From Pseudomonas songnenensis (GTDB taxonomy: Bacteria; Pseudomonadota; Gammaproteobacteria; Pseudomonadales; Pseudomonadaceae), in assembly GCF_003696315.1 (NCBI RefSeq), contig NZ_RFFN01000006.1:62001-126000 (forward strand): 64,000 bases of DNA. The letters are read 5' to 3'. Positions 21,609 through 29,462 of this stretch are shown in pieces (positions within the stretch are counted from its first letter, which is position 1; each line of letters starts with the position of its first letter). Made by a program: the position numbers and the translations under genes. Under the pieces are notes generated by a model that saw nothing but the letters and a program-made list of their open reading frames with translations, was not told where the DNA came from and made no database searches.

Positions 21609-22745
21609 ATGGATAAGTTGCTCAAGCTGTGGCAGGGGACCGGTCTCTATCATCTGGAGCCAGGGCAGGCGCTGATGATCCTGGTCTGCCTTGGTCTGAT
21701 CTATCTGGCCATCCGCAAAGGATTCGAGCCTCTGCTGCTGATACCGATCGGTTTCGGCGGCATTCTGGCCAATATTCCAGTGGCTAACATGGGAGAGGGC
21801 GCGGGAATCCTTCATCTGTTTTATGAAGTGGGATTGCCGACCAGCGTCTTTCCACTGCTGATTTTCATGGGCGTCGGCGCCATGACGGACTTCGGTCCGA
21901 TGCTTGCCAATCCTAAGACCCTGTTGCTCGGCGCGGCTGCGCAGTTCGGTATCTTTGCTACGCTGCTCGGTGCTCTGGCTCTCACAGCTGCTGGGATTCC
22001 GGGTATGGAGTTCACCCTGCGTGAAGCGGCATCGATAGCCATCATTGGCGGTGCGGATGGCCCTACGTCCATCTTCGTGACGTCCAAGCTGGCGCCGGAG
22101 CTTCTCGGTCCGATCGCAGTGGCTGCCTACTCCTATATGGCGCTGGTGCCCTTGATCCAGCCGCCCATCATGCGCGCACTTACCACCAAGGAAGAACGCG
22201 CGATCGTCATGACGCAGCTGCGTCATGTCAGTCAGGTCGAGAAAATCGTCTTTCCGTTGGTGCTCTGCCTTCTGGTGGGTCTGTTACTTCCGGATGCGGC
22301 TCCACTGGTAGGTATGTTCGCGTTTGGCAACTTGTTGCGCGAATGCGGTGTGGTAGACCGTCTGGCCGACACGTCACGCAATGCGCTGATCAACATCGTC
22401 ACCATCGCGCTTGGTCTGACGGTGGGGTCGAAACTTTCTGCTGAGGCGTTTTTGCAGATTAAAACCCTGGGCATTCTCGTTCTGGGAATGGTCGCGTTCT
22501 GTGGTGGTACCGCGGCTGGGATATTCATGGCCAAGATCATGAACCGCTTTAGCCACAACAAGATCAATCCGCTGATTGGTTCTGCGGGAGTTTCGGCGGT
22601 TCCGATGGCAGCCCGCGTCTCTAACAAGGTAGGTTTGGAGGCGAACCCTCAAAATTTCCTGCTGATGCATGCCATGGGGCCAAATGTGGCGGGTGTCATC
22701 GGCTCTGCCGTTGCGGCGGGCGTTCTGCTCAACTTCGTCGGTTGA
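21609..22745 (+). CDS. oadB: Sodium-extruding oxaloacetate decarboxylase beta subunit
   Basis: OadB is the multi-helix membrane subunit that decarboxylates carboxybiotin and exports Na+. The 378-residue product has about nine hydrophobic segments and the key motif [15 protein letters not shown], whose aspartate is central to Na+ translocation in studied homologues. [14 protein letters not shown] and [18 protein letters not shown] are also diagnostic. It starts eleven bases after oadA, so the three genes form one operon. Confidence 0.96.
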   Translation: MDKLLKLWQGTGLYHLEPGQALMILVCLGLIYLAIRKGFEPLLLIPIGFGGILANIPVANMGEGAGILHLFYEVGLPTSVFPLLIFMGVGAMTDFGPMLANPKTLLLGAAAQFGIFATLLGALALTAAGIPGMEFTLREAASIAIIGGADGPTSIFVTSKLAPELLGPIAVAAYSYMALVPLIQPPIMRALTTKEERAIVMTQLRHVSQVEKIVFPLVLCLLVGLLLPDAAPLVGMFAFGNLLRECGVVDRLADTSRNALINIVTIALGLTVGSKLSAEAFLQIKTLGILVLGMVAFCGGTAAGIFMAKIMNRFSHNKINPLIGSAGVSAVPMAARVSNKVGLEANPQNFLLMHAMGPNVAGVIGSAVAAGVLLNFVG

Positions 22746-23044
22746 ACTTGCTCAATCACATCCAGGCGGCTCAGCGGGCTCGCTTGGAGTGAATTATCAG
22801 TCCTCAGATACCACTCATTCGGTGGGCGCATGACCGCAGCTGGCGGCGTGCACGGCACATTGCTGTGTTCGACAATTGGGTGCGGTGAATGCGGCCGCTG
22901 CCTTAGTCGGCACGGTAGGCGACGGCATCGGTCGGCGCCGTGATGAGGCTGGGTCGTTTTGGGCGTGGCGAGGGTGAGGGGGCTACGTTCTTCGAGCGGC
23001 AAAGCAGGCGGCGTGAGGAGGCAATTGCCTCTCACGCCATGCGT
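22746..23044. other. Gap between convergent oadB and amrZ
   Basis: The 299 bases contain no supportable gene. The only clear structure is the bulged hairpin at 23010-23038 near the end of amrZ. I see no U-tract terminator for oadB. Confidence 0.45.
23010..23038 (-). terminator. Bulged hairpin downstream of amrZ
   Basis: GGCGTGAGGAGGCA pairs with TTGCCTCTCACGCC with a single bulged G, giving a stem of about 13 pairs. It lies six bases past the amrZ stop. There is no U-tract, so its role as terminator or RNA stabiliser is inferred. Confidence 0.5.
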
Positions 23045-23371
23045 TCAATCGTCTTCTTTGTTCAGCTCGGTATCTTGCGCAATCAGGGCGATCAACGCGT
23101 TCTGCTGGCGGTGCGCTAGCTGTCTGAAGCGCTGCAAAAGCTCTCGCTCATGCAGAGAAAGTTCAGGGCTGTCCAGGCGCATGCTGAGATCATCGTCGAG
23201 TGCACCTTCCTGCAAAAGACTCTGTTCCAACCTCGCAATGATCTCTGAGTTCATGCTTCGATGGTGATTGCGTGCGACTTCAGCGATGCGCTCGCGCATG
23301 CCATCGGGAAGGCGAACGACAAACTTGTCAGCCGTGCGGCTGGAATAAACTGCCTGTTTCATAGGGCGCAT
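23045..23371 (-). CDS. amrZ: Ribbon-helix-helix regulator AmrZ
   Basis: AmrZ is an Arc-like DNA-binding protein that in P. aeruginosa activates alginate and twitching genes, represses fleQ and its own promoter, and affects c-di-GMP. The 108-residue product begins [27 protein letters not shown] and has [15 protein letters not shown], close to the known protein over the DNA-binding part. The C-terminal tetramerisation helix ([14 protein letters not shown]) is intact. ATG 23371 gives the known 108-residue length. Its location 1.1 kb from flagellar genes is suggestive, but it is not in their operons. Confidence 0.95.
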   Translation of the reverse strand: MRPMKQAVYSSRTADKFVVRLPDGMRERIAEVARNHHRSMNSEIIARLEQSLLQEGALDDDLSMRLDSPELSLHERELLQRFRQLAHRQQNALIALIAQDTELNKEDD

Positions 23372-23589
23372 AATTAACCGGTTAGTCAGGTGGGCGTGCT
23401 GGCGTATTGCCGGGGTAGTCACCGGTCTGACAACCAACAGTACTTGCTGTTCCGTCTCTTCACCGAAAAATCTCTAGACGGCTTGATGGCGCCAATTGTA
23501 CGTCGTATGAGTAATTAGTAAAGCTGTTGTGCTGTCAATGTGCCTCTATTGTGATGCAGTGCCCTGTGCGGATGCGGACCTTCCGTCAC

Positions 23590-23775
23590 CTAGCGAAGCA
23601 CTGGATCGAATTTGATCCTGCGCCCGATAAGCATGGCCACAATGAATAGCGTGCCAAAGACACCTATTCCGGCCCGGCTTGCCTGGACGAGGCTGGTCGT
23701 AAGCTCGGGGGCCAGGAAGGCACCGTACACGCATCCGACAGTCAGGACTAAGCAGGATAGTGCGTATTTGGACAT
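23590..23775 (-). CDS. Small inner-membrane protein, function unknown
   Basis: The 61-residue product has two predicted membrane helices (YALSCLVLTVGCVYGAFLA and GIGVFGTLFIVAMLI) and a basic C-terminus (GRRIKFDPVLR). A strong ribosome site (AAGGAGAGAGG) precedes the ATG, which is the main reason to call it real. It lies 44 bases downstream of another small envelope gene and is probably co-transcribed with it. Confidence 0.72.
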   Translation of the reverse strand: MSKYALSCLVLTVGCVYGAFLAPELTTSLVQASRAGIGVFGTLFIVAMLIGRRIKFDPVLR

Positions 23776-23819
23776 CGAACCTCTCTCCTTTTTGGAACGA
23801 TTGCGTTTCGGGGGGGGCG

Positions 23820-24032
23820 TTAAAAAACCCAGCGTTGAGGTTGCGAGAGTGCGCTGGTTTCACTGCCGCTGAGGGTAATAATCCGAACCCCTTCATTTGC
23901 ACTGGTGCGCTGCAGGGTCGGGTGCGCATTCAGCTCGAGCCGTGGCGATGCGGTTTCTGCAGCTGGCAATTGCAAGACGGTTAAGGCAGCGAGTGCGAAG
24001 CCTGCGGTGAGGAGATAAACCGGCTTTTTCAT
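23820..24032 (-). CDS. Small secreted protein, function unknown
   Basis: The 70-residue product has a signal peptide (MKKPVYLLTAGFALAALTVLQLPA) and a short mature part with TLQRTSANEGVRIITLSGSE and the terminal RWVF. AAGGA lies about nine bases upstream of the ATG, and a -10 TATAAT lies about 60 bases upstream. The mature segment resembles a conserved small periplasmic protein type of pseudomonads whose role I do not know. Confidence 0.7.
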   Translation of the reverse strand: MKKPVYLLTAGFALAALTVLQLPAAETASPRLELNAHPTLQRTSANEGVRIITLSGSETSALSQPQRWVF

Positions 24033-24095
24033 GAGGCGTCATCCTTCGCGTCACGTTTAGGTTGCTTCTCCTTTGCAGCAGATATGCCAAGAATG

Positions 24096-24101
24096 ATTAT
24101 A
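24096..24101 (-). promoter_or_regulatory. Perfect -10 element of the small envelope genes
   Basis: On the minus strand the sequence reads TATAAT in an AT-rich tract, 64 bases before the small secreted protein start. A TTGATT lies 15 bases upstream, shorter than ideal spacing. Confidence 0.5.
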
Positions 24102-24258
24102 AAAAAAATCGTTTAAAATCAATCACATATGTTGGATGCTGGATGCGTTTGACGTGCGCTTTGCACGGCAGGCGTCGTCGCGTCGTGCAATATGCAAGCA
24201 TGGCGTCGCTGAGCTGGGGTGGGTGCTATCAAATGCTCAGCAATTAGCGGCCTTTGGC

Positions 24259-24287
24259 ATGACAAACGGTGCTCGGCTCGCTAACAT
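24259..24287 (+). promoter_or_regulatory. Promoter of tRNA-Arg(CCT)
   Basis: ATGACA at 24259-24264 and TAACAT at 24282-24287 are separated by exactly 17 bases and end 15 bases before the tRNA. Confidence 0.6.
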
Positions 24288-24302
24288 TCGGCGCGCAGTT
24301 AC

Positions 24303-24379
24303 GTCCCAGTAGCTCAATCGGATAGAGCATCCCCCTCCTAAGGGGAAGGTTGGAGGTTCGACCCCTCTCTGGGACGCCA
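24303..24379 (+). tRNA. tRNA-Arg (anticodon CCT)
   Basis: The 77-base sequence has acceptor GTCCCAG/CTGGGAC, discriminator G and encoded CCA. The anticodon stem TCCCC/GGGGA encloses CTCCTAA, and the T-arm has GGTTCGACCCC. The anticodon CCT at 24337-24339 reads AGG. Such tRNAs are common integration sites, but no integrase or direct repeat is seen here. Confidence 0.97.
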
Positions 24380-24472
24380 TTTTCTCCTCGTTCGTGGCGT
24401 CGGCTCAGGCGAATTGCTTTAGTCTGGGCAGGGCAGGGGCGCCGCGCTCGCGCGGTAGGATCTGCTGATGTG

Positions 24473-25219
24473 TTAGCCGAAAGGACTTTCGGCCGTCTCG
24501 CGACGTGCGTCGCGCTGCAGTTGATACACCAGTCGCTCGATCTGGCGCTGTGTGAGGCCGCTGAGGCGGTGAAAGCGCAGTCCGCATAGGGAAGCATCGA
24601 GCTTCTCATCAATTACCAGATGTCGCAGCTCGACTGCTGTCTGGATGGTCCCTATCGATAATCTGGCTGACAGCTCGTACACCTGTCCGGTTTGGAGGCT
24701 GGCTTGTTGATTGCCTTTGATGCTGAGCTTGCAGCCAGTAGCTGAGATGTCGAGCAGCCTGCCTTCCAGTGCTTTGCGTAAAGCGGCGCCACCAAGTTGC
24801 GCGGTAACGGCTGGCTCTTTCAGCTGCGCGCGATAGGCGTTGCGGCGCTGATGGTAGGTCAGTTCCGCTGGGGTGGGTATCCAGTAACAGCGAGCGCCAT
24901 CTATTTCGCCTAAGTGCGCCTTCTCATCATTTGTCCAGGAAACCCGTGCCCCCTCATAGAAGCCTTCGATATGAAAGGTTTCGCCCTGCAGCAAGAAGCG
25001 CTCGCCGTCGTTCGGAATCAATTCGTCGAGCGCGATCCAGCCGGTCTCGCGGTTCATTTCCACAAGGAAGGTCTGGTAGCGCTGGCTTCGCTCGTGAAAC
25101 CGGAGGGTGAGGGGGGTGTTGTTATCGATGAGAGGCCGCAGGTTGGCGTATATCTCCAGGGGGGCCGTAAGAAGTTTAGGCGGCTGCGGACCCTCTTCAT
25201 CCAGAAATAGGCTAGACAC
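24473..25219 (-). CDS. flgZ: Flagellar brake protein, c-di-GMP-binding YcgR/FlgZ
   Basis: FlgZ slows the flagellar motor when bound to cyclic di-GMP. The 248-residue product has a YcgR N-terminal domain (residues about 10-115) and a PilZ domain with the RxxxR motif RRNAYR and the DxSxxG motif DISATGCK, so c-di-GMP binding should be intact. The start is GTG 25219. It lies 59 bases after flgN, and the order flgM-flgN-flgZ is the usual pseudomonad arrangement. Confidence 0.93.
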   Translation of the reverse strand: MSSLFLDEEGPQPPKLLTAPLEIYANLRPLIDNNTPLTLRFHERSQRYQTFLVEMNRETGWIALDELIPNDGERFLLQGETFHIEGFYEGARVSWTNDEKAHLGEIDGARCYWIPTPAELTYHQRRNAYRAQLKEPAVTAQLGGAALRKALEGRLLDISATGCKLSIKGNQQASLQTGQVYELSARLSIGTIQTAVELRHLVIDEKLDASLCGLRFHRLSGLTQRQIERLVYQLQRDARRETAESPFG

Positions 25220-25278
25220 GGTCCGAGGATCCCTGGCGCATATTCATAACCATCACGTTACGTCCTGGTGGCGTTGAT

Positions 25279-25749
25279 TCAGGCTTGGCTCAGGGGCCGC
25301 TGCTGCTTGTTTCTGGAGGCTCCGCCGCGATTGTCATACAGGCTGGGCGTGTCGTCCTTGCCTTGGAGGATGCCTAGCATGCTTCCAAGTGCCCCCTGAT
25401 TCGCGCGGATCAATCGGCCGTTGCGCTCGTTGGCGCTGCGACAGTTCTCGAGCTCAGCTTCGAGCAGCTGGGCTTTCTCCAGAATGCTGGTGCCTTCTCG
25501 AGATCTGCTGGCGGCGTTTTCCAGCCCCGCACGATCAGCGCTCAGCTGCTGATCTATCAGCCACTGGCTGCGTTGGGCTCCGTGCTGGCCGAGCAGGGCA
25601 AGCAACGGCTGCTTCTTGGTGAGCAGCACTTCCAGCTCGGCCAGGTTGCGGTCGCTCAGCGCCTTGAATTCCTGGTCGATCAGCTCAAGGAGTTCGCGGG
25701 CTATGCCGATATCATCGGTCAGCTGCTCAAGCAGGGTGGTTTCGTTCAT
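25279..25749 (-). CDS. flgN: Flagellar export chaperone FlgN
   Basis: FlgN binds the hook-filament junction proteins FlgK and FlgL and delivers them to the export gate. The 156-residue product is mostly helical, with ELLELIDQEFKALSDRNLAELEVLL at its start and a Gly/Arg/Gln-rich flexible tail. It follows flgM by 35 bases; its clients FlgK and FlgL are encoded at 37065-40409. Confidence 0.92.
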   Translation of the reverse strand: MNETTLLEQLTDDIGIARELLELIDQEFKALSDRNLAELEVLLTKKQPLLALLGQHGAQRSQWLIDQQLSADRAGLENAASRSREGTSILEKAQLLEAELENCRSANERNGRLIRANQGALGSMLGILQGKDDTPSLYDNRGGASRNKQQRPLSQA

Positions 25750-25784
25750 TTCAGGCTCTGGGCATCTTCGCGAGTGTGACAGGC

Positions 25785-26114
25785 TCAGCGCTGCGTTTCG
25801 AAAGCCAATAGCTTGGCTGCAACACGCTTGCTGTCGACCTGATAGGAACCGTCAGCAATGGCCTGCTTAAGCTTGGAAACCCGCTCCTGATCGACCGCAG
25901 GTTGCTCGTTGAGCTTGTCGGTCGCCTGTTGCAGGCGCTGGGCTTCAGGGCTCAGTTGTACGGTGTCACCAATGCTGGCACTCGCGTTGCCGGTTTTTGG
26001 CGTGTTGCCAGCAGGCTCTGCTGGGGTGCCGGTGGTACGCTCGTTACCTTGCACACTGCTGCGCCCGCTGGGGGCGTTCAATGGGCTGTTCGGTCGATTG
26101 AAGTCGATGACCAT
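25785..26114 (-). CDS. flgM: Anti-sigma-28 factor FlgM
   Basis: FlgM holds FliA inactive until it is secreted through the finished hook-basal body. The 109-residue product begins [12 protein letters not shown], has a disordered Pro/Thr/Asn-rich N-terminal half, and ends with the sigma-binding helices ([44 protein letters not shown]). Start ATG 26114 is chosen over a longer frame because it gives the family N-terminus. A sigma-28 promoter lies 37 bases upstream, giving feedback. Confidence 0.95.
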   Translation of the reverse strand: MVIDFNRPNSPLNAPSGRSSVQGNERTTGTPAEPAGNTPKTGNASASIGDTVQLSPEAQRLQQATDKLNEQPAVDQERVSKLKQAIADGSYQVDSKRVAAKLLAFETQR

Positions 26115-26150
26115 GATGCAAACCTCGAAGGAATCAGGACGCTTGCCATG

Positions 26151-26177
26151 TGTTCGGCAACAATGGAGCAAACTTTA
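26151..26177 (-). promoter_or_regulatory. Sigma-28 (FliA) promoter of flgMNZ
   Basis: On the minus strand TAAAGTTT is followed after exactly 11 bases by GCCGAACA. The -35 matches the FliA consensus fully and the -10 matches GCCGATAA at six of eight positions. The gap between flgA and flgM is where flgMN is expected to be controlled as a late class. Confidence 0.85.
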
Positions 26178-26227
26178 GCTTTTTTTTCCGGATGGCACAC
26201 CGAAAAAGTGCGTCAGGCACGTTGCAG

Positions 26228-26980
26228 CTACATTGCGACTTCAACCTGGCCGGGGCCAGTGACGCGGGCTTTGATGATTCGACCAGAGCGCTGGTTTTTA
26301 ACGGGGATCTGCTTGCCCGGTACGCCATCCGTCATGGCCTCGCCAGGCATTCGGACGCTGATGGATCCGCTCCTGGCTGTAATGACGACCTGATCGCCCT
26401 TTCGTACTACCTTCGCCAGTTCCATCAGATTGGGTGCGATCACCTGATCCGGCTGTACGGGGCGGGTGAGCTTGTTGCCCAGCACTTCATCCAGGCGCGT
26501 CAGATAGCCCTGGCTGAGGTTCGACACGTCGCGCTCGGCGAGACTCACGTCCGCGTCGGCCAATACCGTGTCACGCAGTAATGATCGATTGGCGACGACC
26601 ACCTCGCGGTAGAGTCGGACCTGCGCCGGGACGAACACTGACCAGGGGCTATTCCCTTCGCAGCTTACCCGTATCGTGACTCGTCCTATGGGGGGCGCAG
26701 AGTTGGCGAAGCTCGCTGCGAGCGGCTGGTCGCATTGATTCAGGCGTAGTCTGGGGTCCAGGCGGCTGACCGCGATTTCGTGGCGCGCGTCGATGCTGCT
26801 GCGACTTAAATAGTCCACCACTGCGCGCTCAAGAAACTGCTCAGTCACGTCGATAAGCTGATCAGGGTGTGACATGGTTGATGCGTGCGCGAATTGACTC
26901 ATCGCGCACAGCGCTGTGAGTAGCAAGTAGCCGCACAGCATCTGGCGACTGCGCCGGAAAATGGTCATATGGACGTTCAT
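26228..26980 (-). CDS. flgA: Flagellar P-ring chaperone FlgA
   Basis: FlgA is a periplasmic chaperone for FlgI assembly into the P-ring. The 250-residue product has a signal sequence (QMLCGYLLLTALCAMSQFAHA) and SAF/FlgA C-terminal domains (RDTVLADADVSLAERDVSNL, then GDQVVITARSGSISVRMPGEA). The start is unsure: ATG 26980 lies only two bases after the +1 predicted from the sigma-54 promoter, while ATG 26968 or 26941 would still retain the signal peptide. None has a good ribosome site. Confidence 0.93.
   Translation of the reverse strand: MNVHMTIFRRSRQMLCGYLLLTALCAMSQFAHASTMSHPDQLIDVTEQFLERAVVDYLSRSSIDARHEIAVSRLDPRLRLNQCDQPLAASFANSAPPIGRVTIRVSCEGNSPWSVFVPAQVRLYREVVVANRSLLRDTVLADADVSLAERDVSNLSQGYLTRLDEVLGNKLTRPVQPDQVIAPNLMELAKVVRKGDQVVITARSGSISVRMPGEAMTDGVPGKQIPVKNQRSGRIIKARVTGPGQVEVAM
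26849..26856 (+). promoter_or_regulatory. Weak sigma-28-like element toward cheV
   Basis: GTCGATAA matches the FliA -10 at seven of eight positions, and TCAAG stands 15 bases upstream at 26829-26833. It lies inside flgA about 200 bases before cheV and points that way. cheVR is FliA-dependent in P. aeruginosa, but the spacing is one base long and this may be chance. Confidence 0.3.
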
Positions 26981-26991
26981 ATCCCAACCAA

Positions 26992-27007
26992 AGCAAGGGG
27001 CGTGCCG
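26992..27007 (-). promoter_or_regulatory. Sigma-54 promoter of flgA
   Basis: On the minus strand CGGCACGCCCCTTGCT has GG and GC separated by exactly ten bases, matching the -24/-12 consensus (TGGCAC-N5-TTGCT) at all but the first position. FlgA is a FleQ/RpoN class gene in P. aeruginosa. The predicted start is near 26982. Confidence 0.8.
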
Positions 27008-27059
27008 CGTCTAATATTCGTCTGGCCCCAATTATCTGCAAGCAGAGAGGAATACTGGC

Positions 27060-27992
27060 ATGGCCGGTGTACTGGATTCGGTTAACCAGCGTACCCAATT
27101 GGTGGGGCAGAACCGTCTGGAGTTGTTGCTGTTTCGTCTCGAGGGCGAGCAGCTTTATGGGATCAACGTGTTCAAGGTGCGCGAAGTTTTGCAGTGCCCG
27201 CGTCTGACCATCATGCCGAAATGTGGACGGGTGGTGCGCGGGGTCGCGAGCATTCGCGGCACTACGCTGCCGATCCTCGATCTCTCGCTGGCAACAGGCA
27301 AGTCGGCGCTGATGGACCTGCAGAACTCCTTTGCAGTCATCACGGAATACAACAATCGAACACTTGGTTTTCTGGTGAGCTCAGTCGAACGGATCGTCAA
27401 CCTCAACTGGGAGGCGATACTGCCACCGCCAAGAGGCGCGGGGCGCGATCATTATCTGACGGCGGTCACCCACATCGACAACAAGCTGGTCGAGATCATC
27501 GACGTGGAAAAAGTGCTGGCGGAAGTGGCGCCTACCTCGGAGGAAGTCTCCCCTGAGGTGGTTGATGCGGACACCCGGGCCAAGGCGCTCTCCTGCCGCG
27601 TACTGATCGTCGACGACTCATCGGTAGCGCGCAAGCAGATCACTCGCTGTCTGGAAAATATCGGCATCGAGGTGATCAAATTGAACGACGGGCGAGAAGC
27701 GCTGAACTATCTCAAGCGGATGGCGGACGAAGGCAAGAAGCCGGCAGAAGAATTCCTGATGATGATTTCCGATATTGAAATGCCGGAAATGGATGGCTAT
27801 ACCCTGACTACCGAGGTGCGACACGATCCGCGCATGCAGGGTATGCATATACTCCTGCATACTTCCCTTTCCGGTGTGTTCAACCAGAACATGGTTAAGC
27901 GGGCGGGCGCGGATGATTTCCTCGCCAAGTTCCAGCCTGACGATCTCGCTGCCCGCGTGGCCGAGCGGATCAGGCAGGCGGATGCAAACTGA
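27060..27992 (+). CDS. cheV: Chemotaxis protein CheV
   Basis: CheV couples receptors to CheA and adapts signalling through its own receiver. The 310-residue product has a CheW-like domain (residues about 15-165, FRLEGEQLYGINVFKVREVL) and a receiver domain (about 180-305) with the acidic pocket VLIVDDSS, phosphoacceptor Asp238 in MMISDIEMPEMDGY and the conserved Lys in FLAKFQP. GAGAGGAA precedes the ATG. cheR follows, overlapping or just downstream. Confidence 0.95.
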   Translation: MAGVLDSVNQRTQLVGQNRLELLLFRLEGEQLYGINVFKVREVLQCPRLTIMPKCGRVVRGVASIRGTTLPILDLSLATGKSALMDLQNSFAVITEYNNRTLGFLVSSVERIVNLNWEAILPPPRGAGRDHYLTAVTHIDNKLVEIIDVEKVLAEVAPTSEEVSPEVVDADTRAKALSCRVLIVDDSSVARKQITRCLENIGIEVIKLNDGREALNYLKRMADEGKKPAEEFLMMISDIEMPEMDGYTLTTEVRHDPRMQGMHILLHTSLSGVFNQNMVKRAGADDFLAKFQPDDLAARVAERIRQADAN

Positions 27993-28026
27993 GGCTAGCT
28001 CCTCTCATGATGGTGAGGCTTTATTG

Positions 28027-28851
28027 GTGTCAGTCGATCTGGATTTCGAGCAGTTCCGGGTATTTCTTGAGAAAACGTGCGGCATTCTGCTGGGCAGCAA
28101 CAAGCAGTATTTGGTGTCCAGCCGGCTGAACAAGCTGATGGAGCAGCAGGGCATCAAGACGCTCGGCGACTTGGTGCGGAAAATCCAGGCACAGCCGCGC
28201 GGAGGGTTGCGGGAACTGGTCGTCGATGCGATGACGACCAACGAAACCCTCTGGTTTCGCGATACGTACCCGTTCGAGGTACTCAAAAGCCGAGTTCTGC
28301 CTGAAATGCTCAAGACCGGCTCCGGCCAGCGTCTGCGAATCTGGTCGGCAGCCTGCTCTTCGGGGCAGGAGCCGTATTCGCTATCCATGGCGATCGATGA
28401 GTACGAGCGCAGCAACCCCAGCCAGGCGAAGACCGGGGTGCAGATCGTTGCCACGGAGCTTTCCGGGACCATGCTCGCCGCGTGCAAAGCGGCTGAATAC
28501 GACAGTCTGGCTATTGCGCGTGGTCTGTCCAGCGACCGTCTGCAACGCTATTTTGACGTTAAGGCGCCGGGGCGTTGGGCGGTAAAGCCGGCGATTCGCT
28601 CGCGGGTTGAGTTCAGGGTCCAGAATCTTCTGGACAGCTACGCCGCGCTGGGCAAATTCGACATTGTGTTCTGCCGGAATGTGCTGATCTATTTCTCCGC
28701 AGATGTGAAGAAAGACATTCTCAAGCGTATTCATGCAACGCTGCGCCCTGGCGGATATCTCTTTCTGGGGGCTTCGGAAGCCCTTAATGGGCTTCCCGAG
28801 CTGTACCAGATGGTTCAATGCAGCCCGGGCATCATCTACAAGGCGAGATGA
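28027..28851 (+). CDS. cheR: Chemotaxis protein methyltransferase CheR
   Basis: CheR methylates glutamates of chemoreceptors using S-adenosylmethionine. The product has the small N-terminal helical domain (FRVFLEKTCGILLGSNKQYLV) and a SAM-binding domain with IWSAACSSGQEPYSLSM and FDIVFCRNVLIYF. The start GTG 28027 gives 274 residues, the usual length, with GTGAGG upstream. An ATG at 27982, overlapping cheV, would add 15 residues and is the alternative. Confidence 0.94.
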   Translation: MSVDLDFEQFRVFLEKTCGILLGSNKQYLVSSRLNKLMEQQGIKTLGDLVRKIQAQPRGGLRELVVDAMTTNETLWFRDTYPFEVLKSRVLPEMLKTGSGQRLRIWSAACSSGQEPYSLSMAIDEYERSNPSQAKTGVQIVATELSGTMLAACKAAEYDSLAIARGLSSDRLQRYFDVKAPGRWAVKPAIRSRVEFRVQNLLDSYAALGKFDIVFCRNVLIYFSADVKKDILKRIHATLRPGGYLFLGASEALNGLPELYQMVQCSPGIIYKAR

Positions 28852-28961
28852 CTGCTGTTCCTCGCGGCAGAAAACCGTCATGCAAGGTGGCGGTTGTGGC
28901 AACCAAGCGGTAAAGCCTTGCCGCTTTTGACACCCTGACGTTCGTTGTCGCGACGCCAAGC

Positions 28962-28980
28962 CTTGTAAATCAAGAGGTTG
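28962..28980. promoter_or_regulatory. Upstream motif shared with flgF (flgB copy)
   Basis: CTTGTAAATCAA-N3-GTTG ends eight bases before the flgB sigma-54 promoter. The flgF promoter carries the same motif with one change (CTTATAAATCAA-N3-GTTG). It also contains CTTG-N5-CAAG as an inverted repeat. It could be the site of the activator FleR, but that is inference. Confidence 0.5.
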
Positions 28981-28987
28981 CGTGTAA

Positions 28988-29003
28988 TGGCATGGGCTTT
29001 GCT
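28988..29003 (+). promoter_or_regulatory. Sigma-54 promoter of flgBCDE
   Basis: TGGCATGGGCTTTGCT has GG at 28989-28990 and GC at 29001-29002, ten bases apart, and matches the -24/-12 consensus closely. It lies 43 bases before flgB. flgBCDE is FleR/RpoN-dependent in P. aeruginosa. Confidence 0.9.
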
Positions 29004-29046
29004 GGAGTTTGCGCAAGCAGACTTGTATCCGGCAGAGGTCCAGATC

Positions 29047-29451
29047 ATGAGCATCAGTTTCGACAAGGCATTGGGTATCCATGAAAAGGCGCTTGGCTTT
29101 CGCTCGCAGCGCGCCGAGGTGCTGGCCAACAACATCGCCAATGCCGATACGCCTAACTACAAGGCACGGGATCTGGATTTCGGCAGTGTGCTGGCGGAGC
29201 AGTCGGCGCGCAGCCAGGGTGGATTCGGCGTGACGCGGACCAGCGACCGCCATATCGCAGCCGAAGGGCTGGAAATCGCTGATGCATCCCTGCGCTTTCG
29301 AACGCCCGCACACCCCTCGCTTGATCAGAACACCGTCGATCTGCAGATCGAACAATCCAACTATGCGAAGAACGCCGTGGACTTCCAGGCGAGCTTCACC
29401 CTGCTCAACAGCAAGTTCAGGGGGCTTATGAGCGCCCTGCGCGGCGAATGA
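29047..29451 (+). CDS. flgB: Flagellar basal-body rod protein FlgB
   Basis: FlgB forms the proximal rod that crosses the periplasm. The 134-residue product is canonical in length, with MSISFDKALGIHEKALGF and the rod motif ANNIANADTPNYKARDLDF. The start 29047 matches the known N-terminus; a longer frame from 28978 would include the promoter. It is first in flgBCDE, twelve bases before flgC. Confidence 0.97.
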   Translation: MSISFDKALGIHEKALGFRSQRAEVLANNIANADTPNYKARDLDFGSVLAEQSARSQGGFGVTRTSDRHIAAEGLEIADASLRFRTPAHPSLDQNTVDLQIEQSNYAKNAVDFQASFTLLNSKFRGLMSALRGE

Positions 29452-29462
29452 AGGAGTAGCCC

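Larger units (their letters stand above)
24033..24302. other. AT-rich intergenic region before tRNA-Arg(CCT)
   Basis: These 270 bases are visibly richer in A and T than their neighbours near 24090-24130. They hold the leftward promoter of the two small envelope genes and the rightward tRNA promoter. A 61-codon open frame at 24062-24247 has no ribosome site and is not believed. Confidence 0.5.

Noticed and set aside
22649-23035. 128-codon frame on the minus strand between oadB and amrZ
   Set aside because: It runs into oadB, has no ribosome site, and its Pro/Arg-rich translation resembles no family.
24303-24473. Genomic island inserted at tRNA-Arg(CCT)
   Set aside because: No integrase, no direct repeat of the tRNA 3' end, and the next gene is the conserved flgZ.
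26829-26856. Firm FliA promoter for cheVR
   Set aside because: The -10 is good but the -35 spacing is one base too long and it lies inside flgA. It is kept only as a low-confidence feature.
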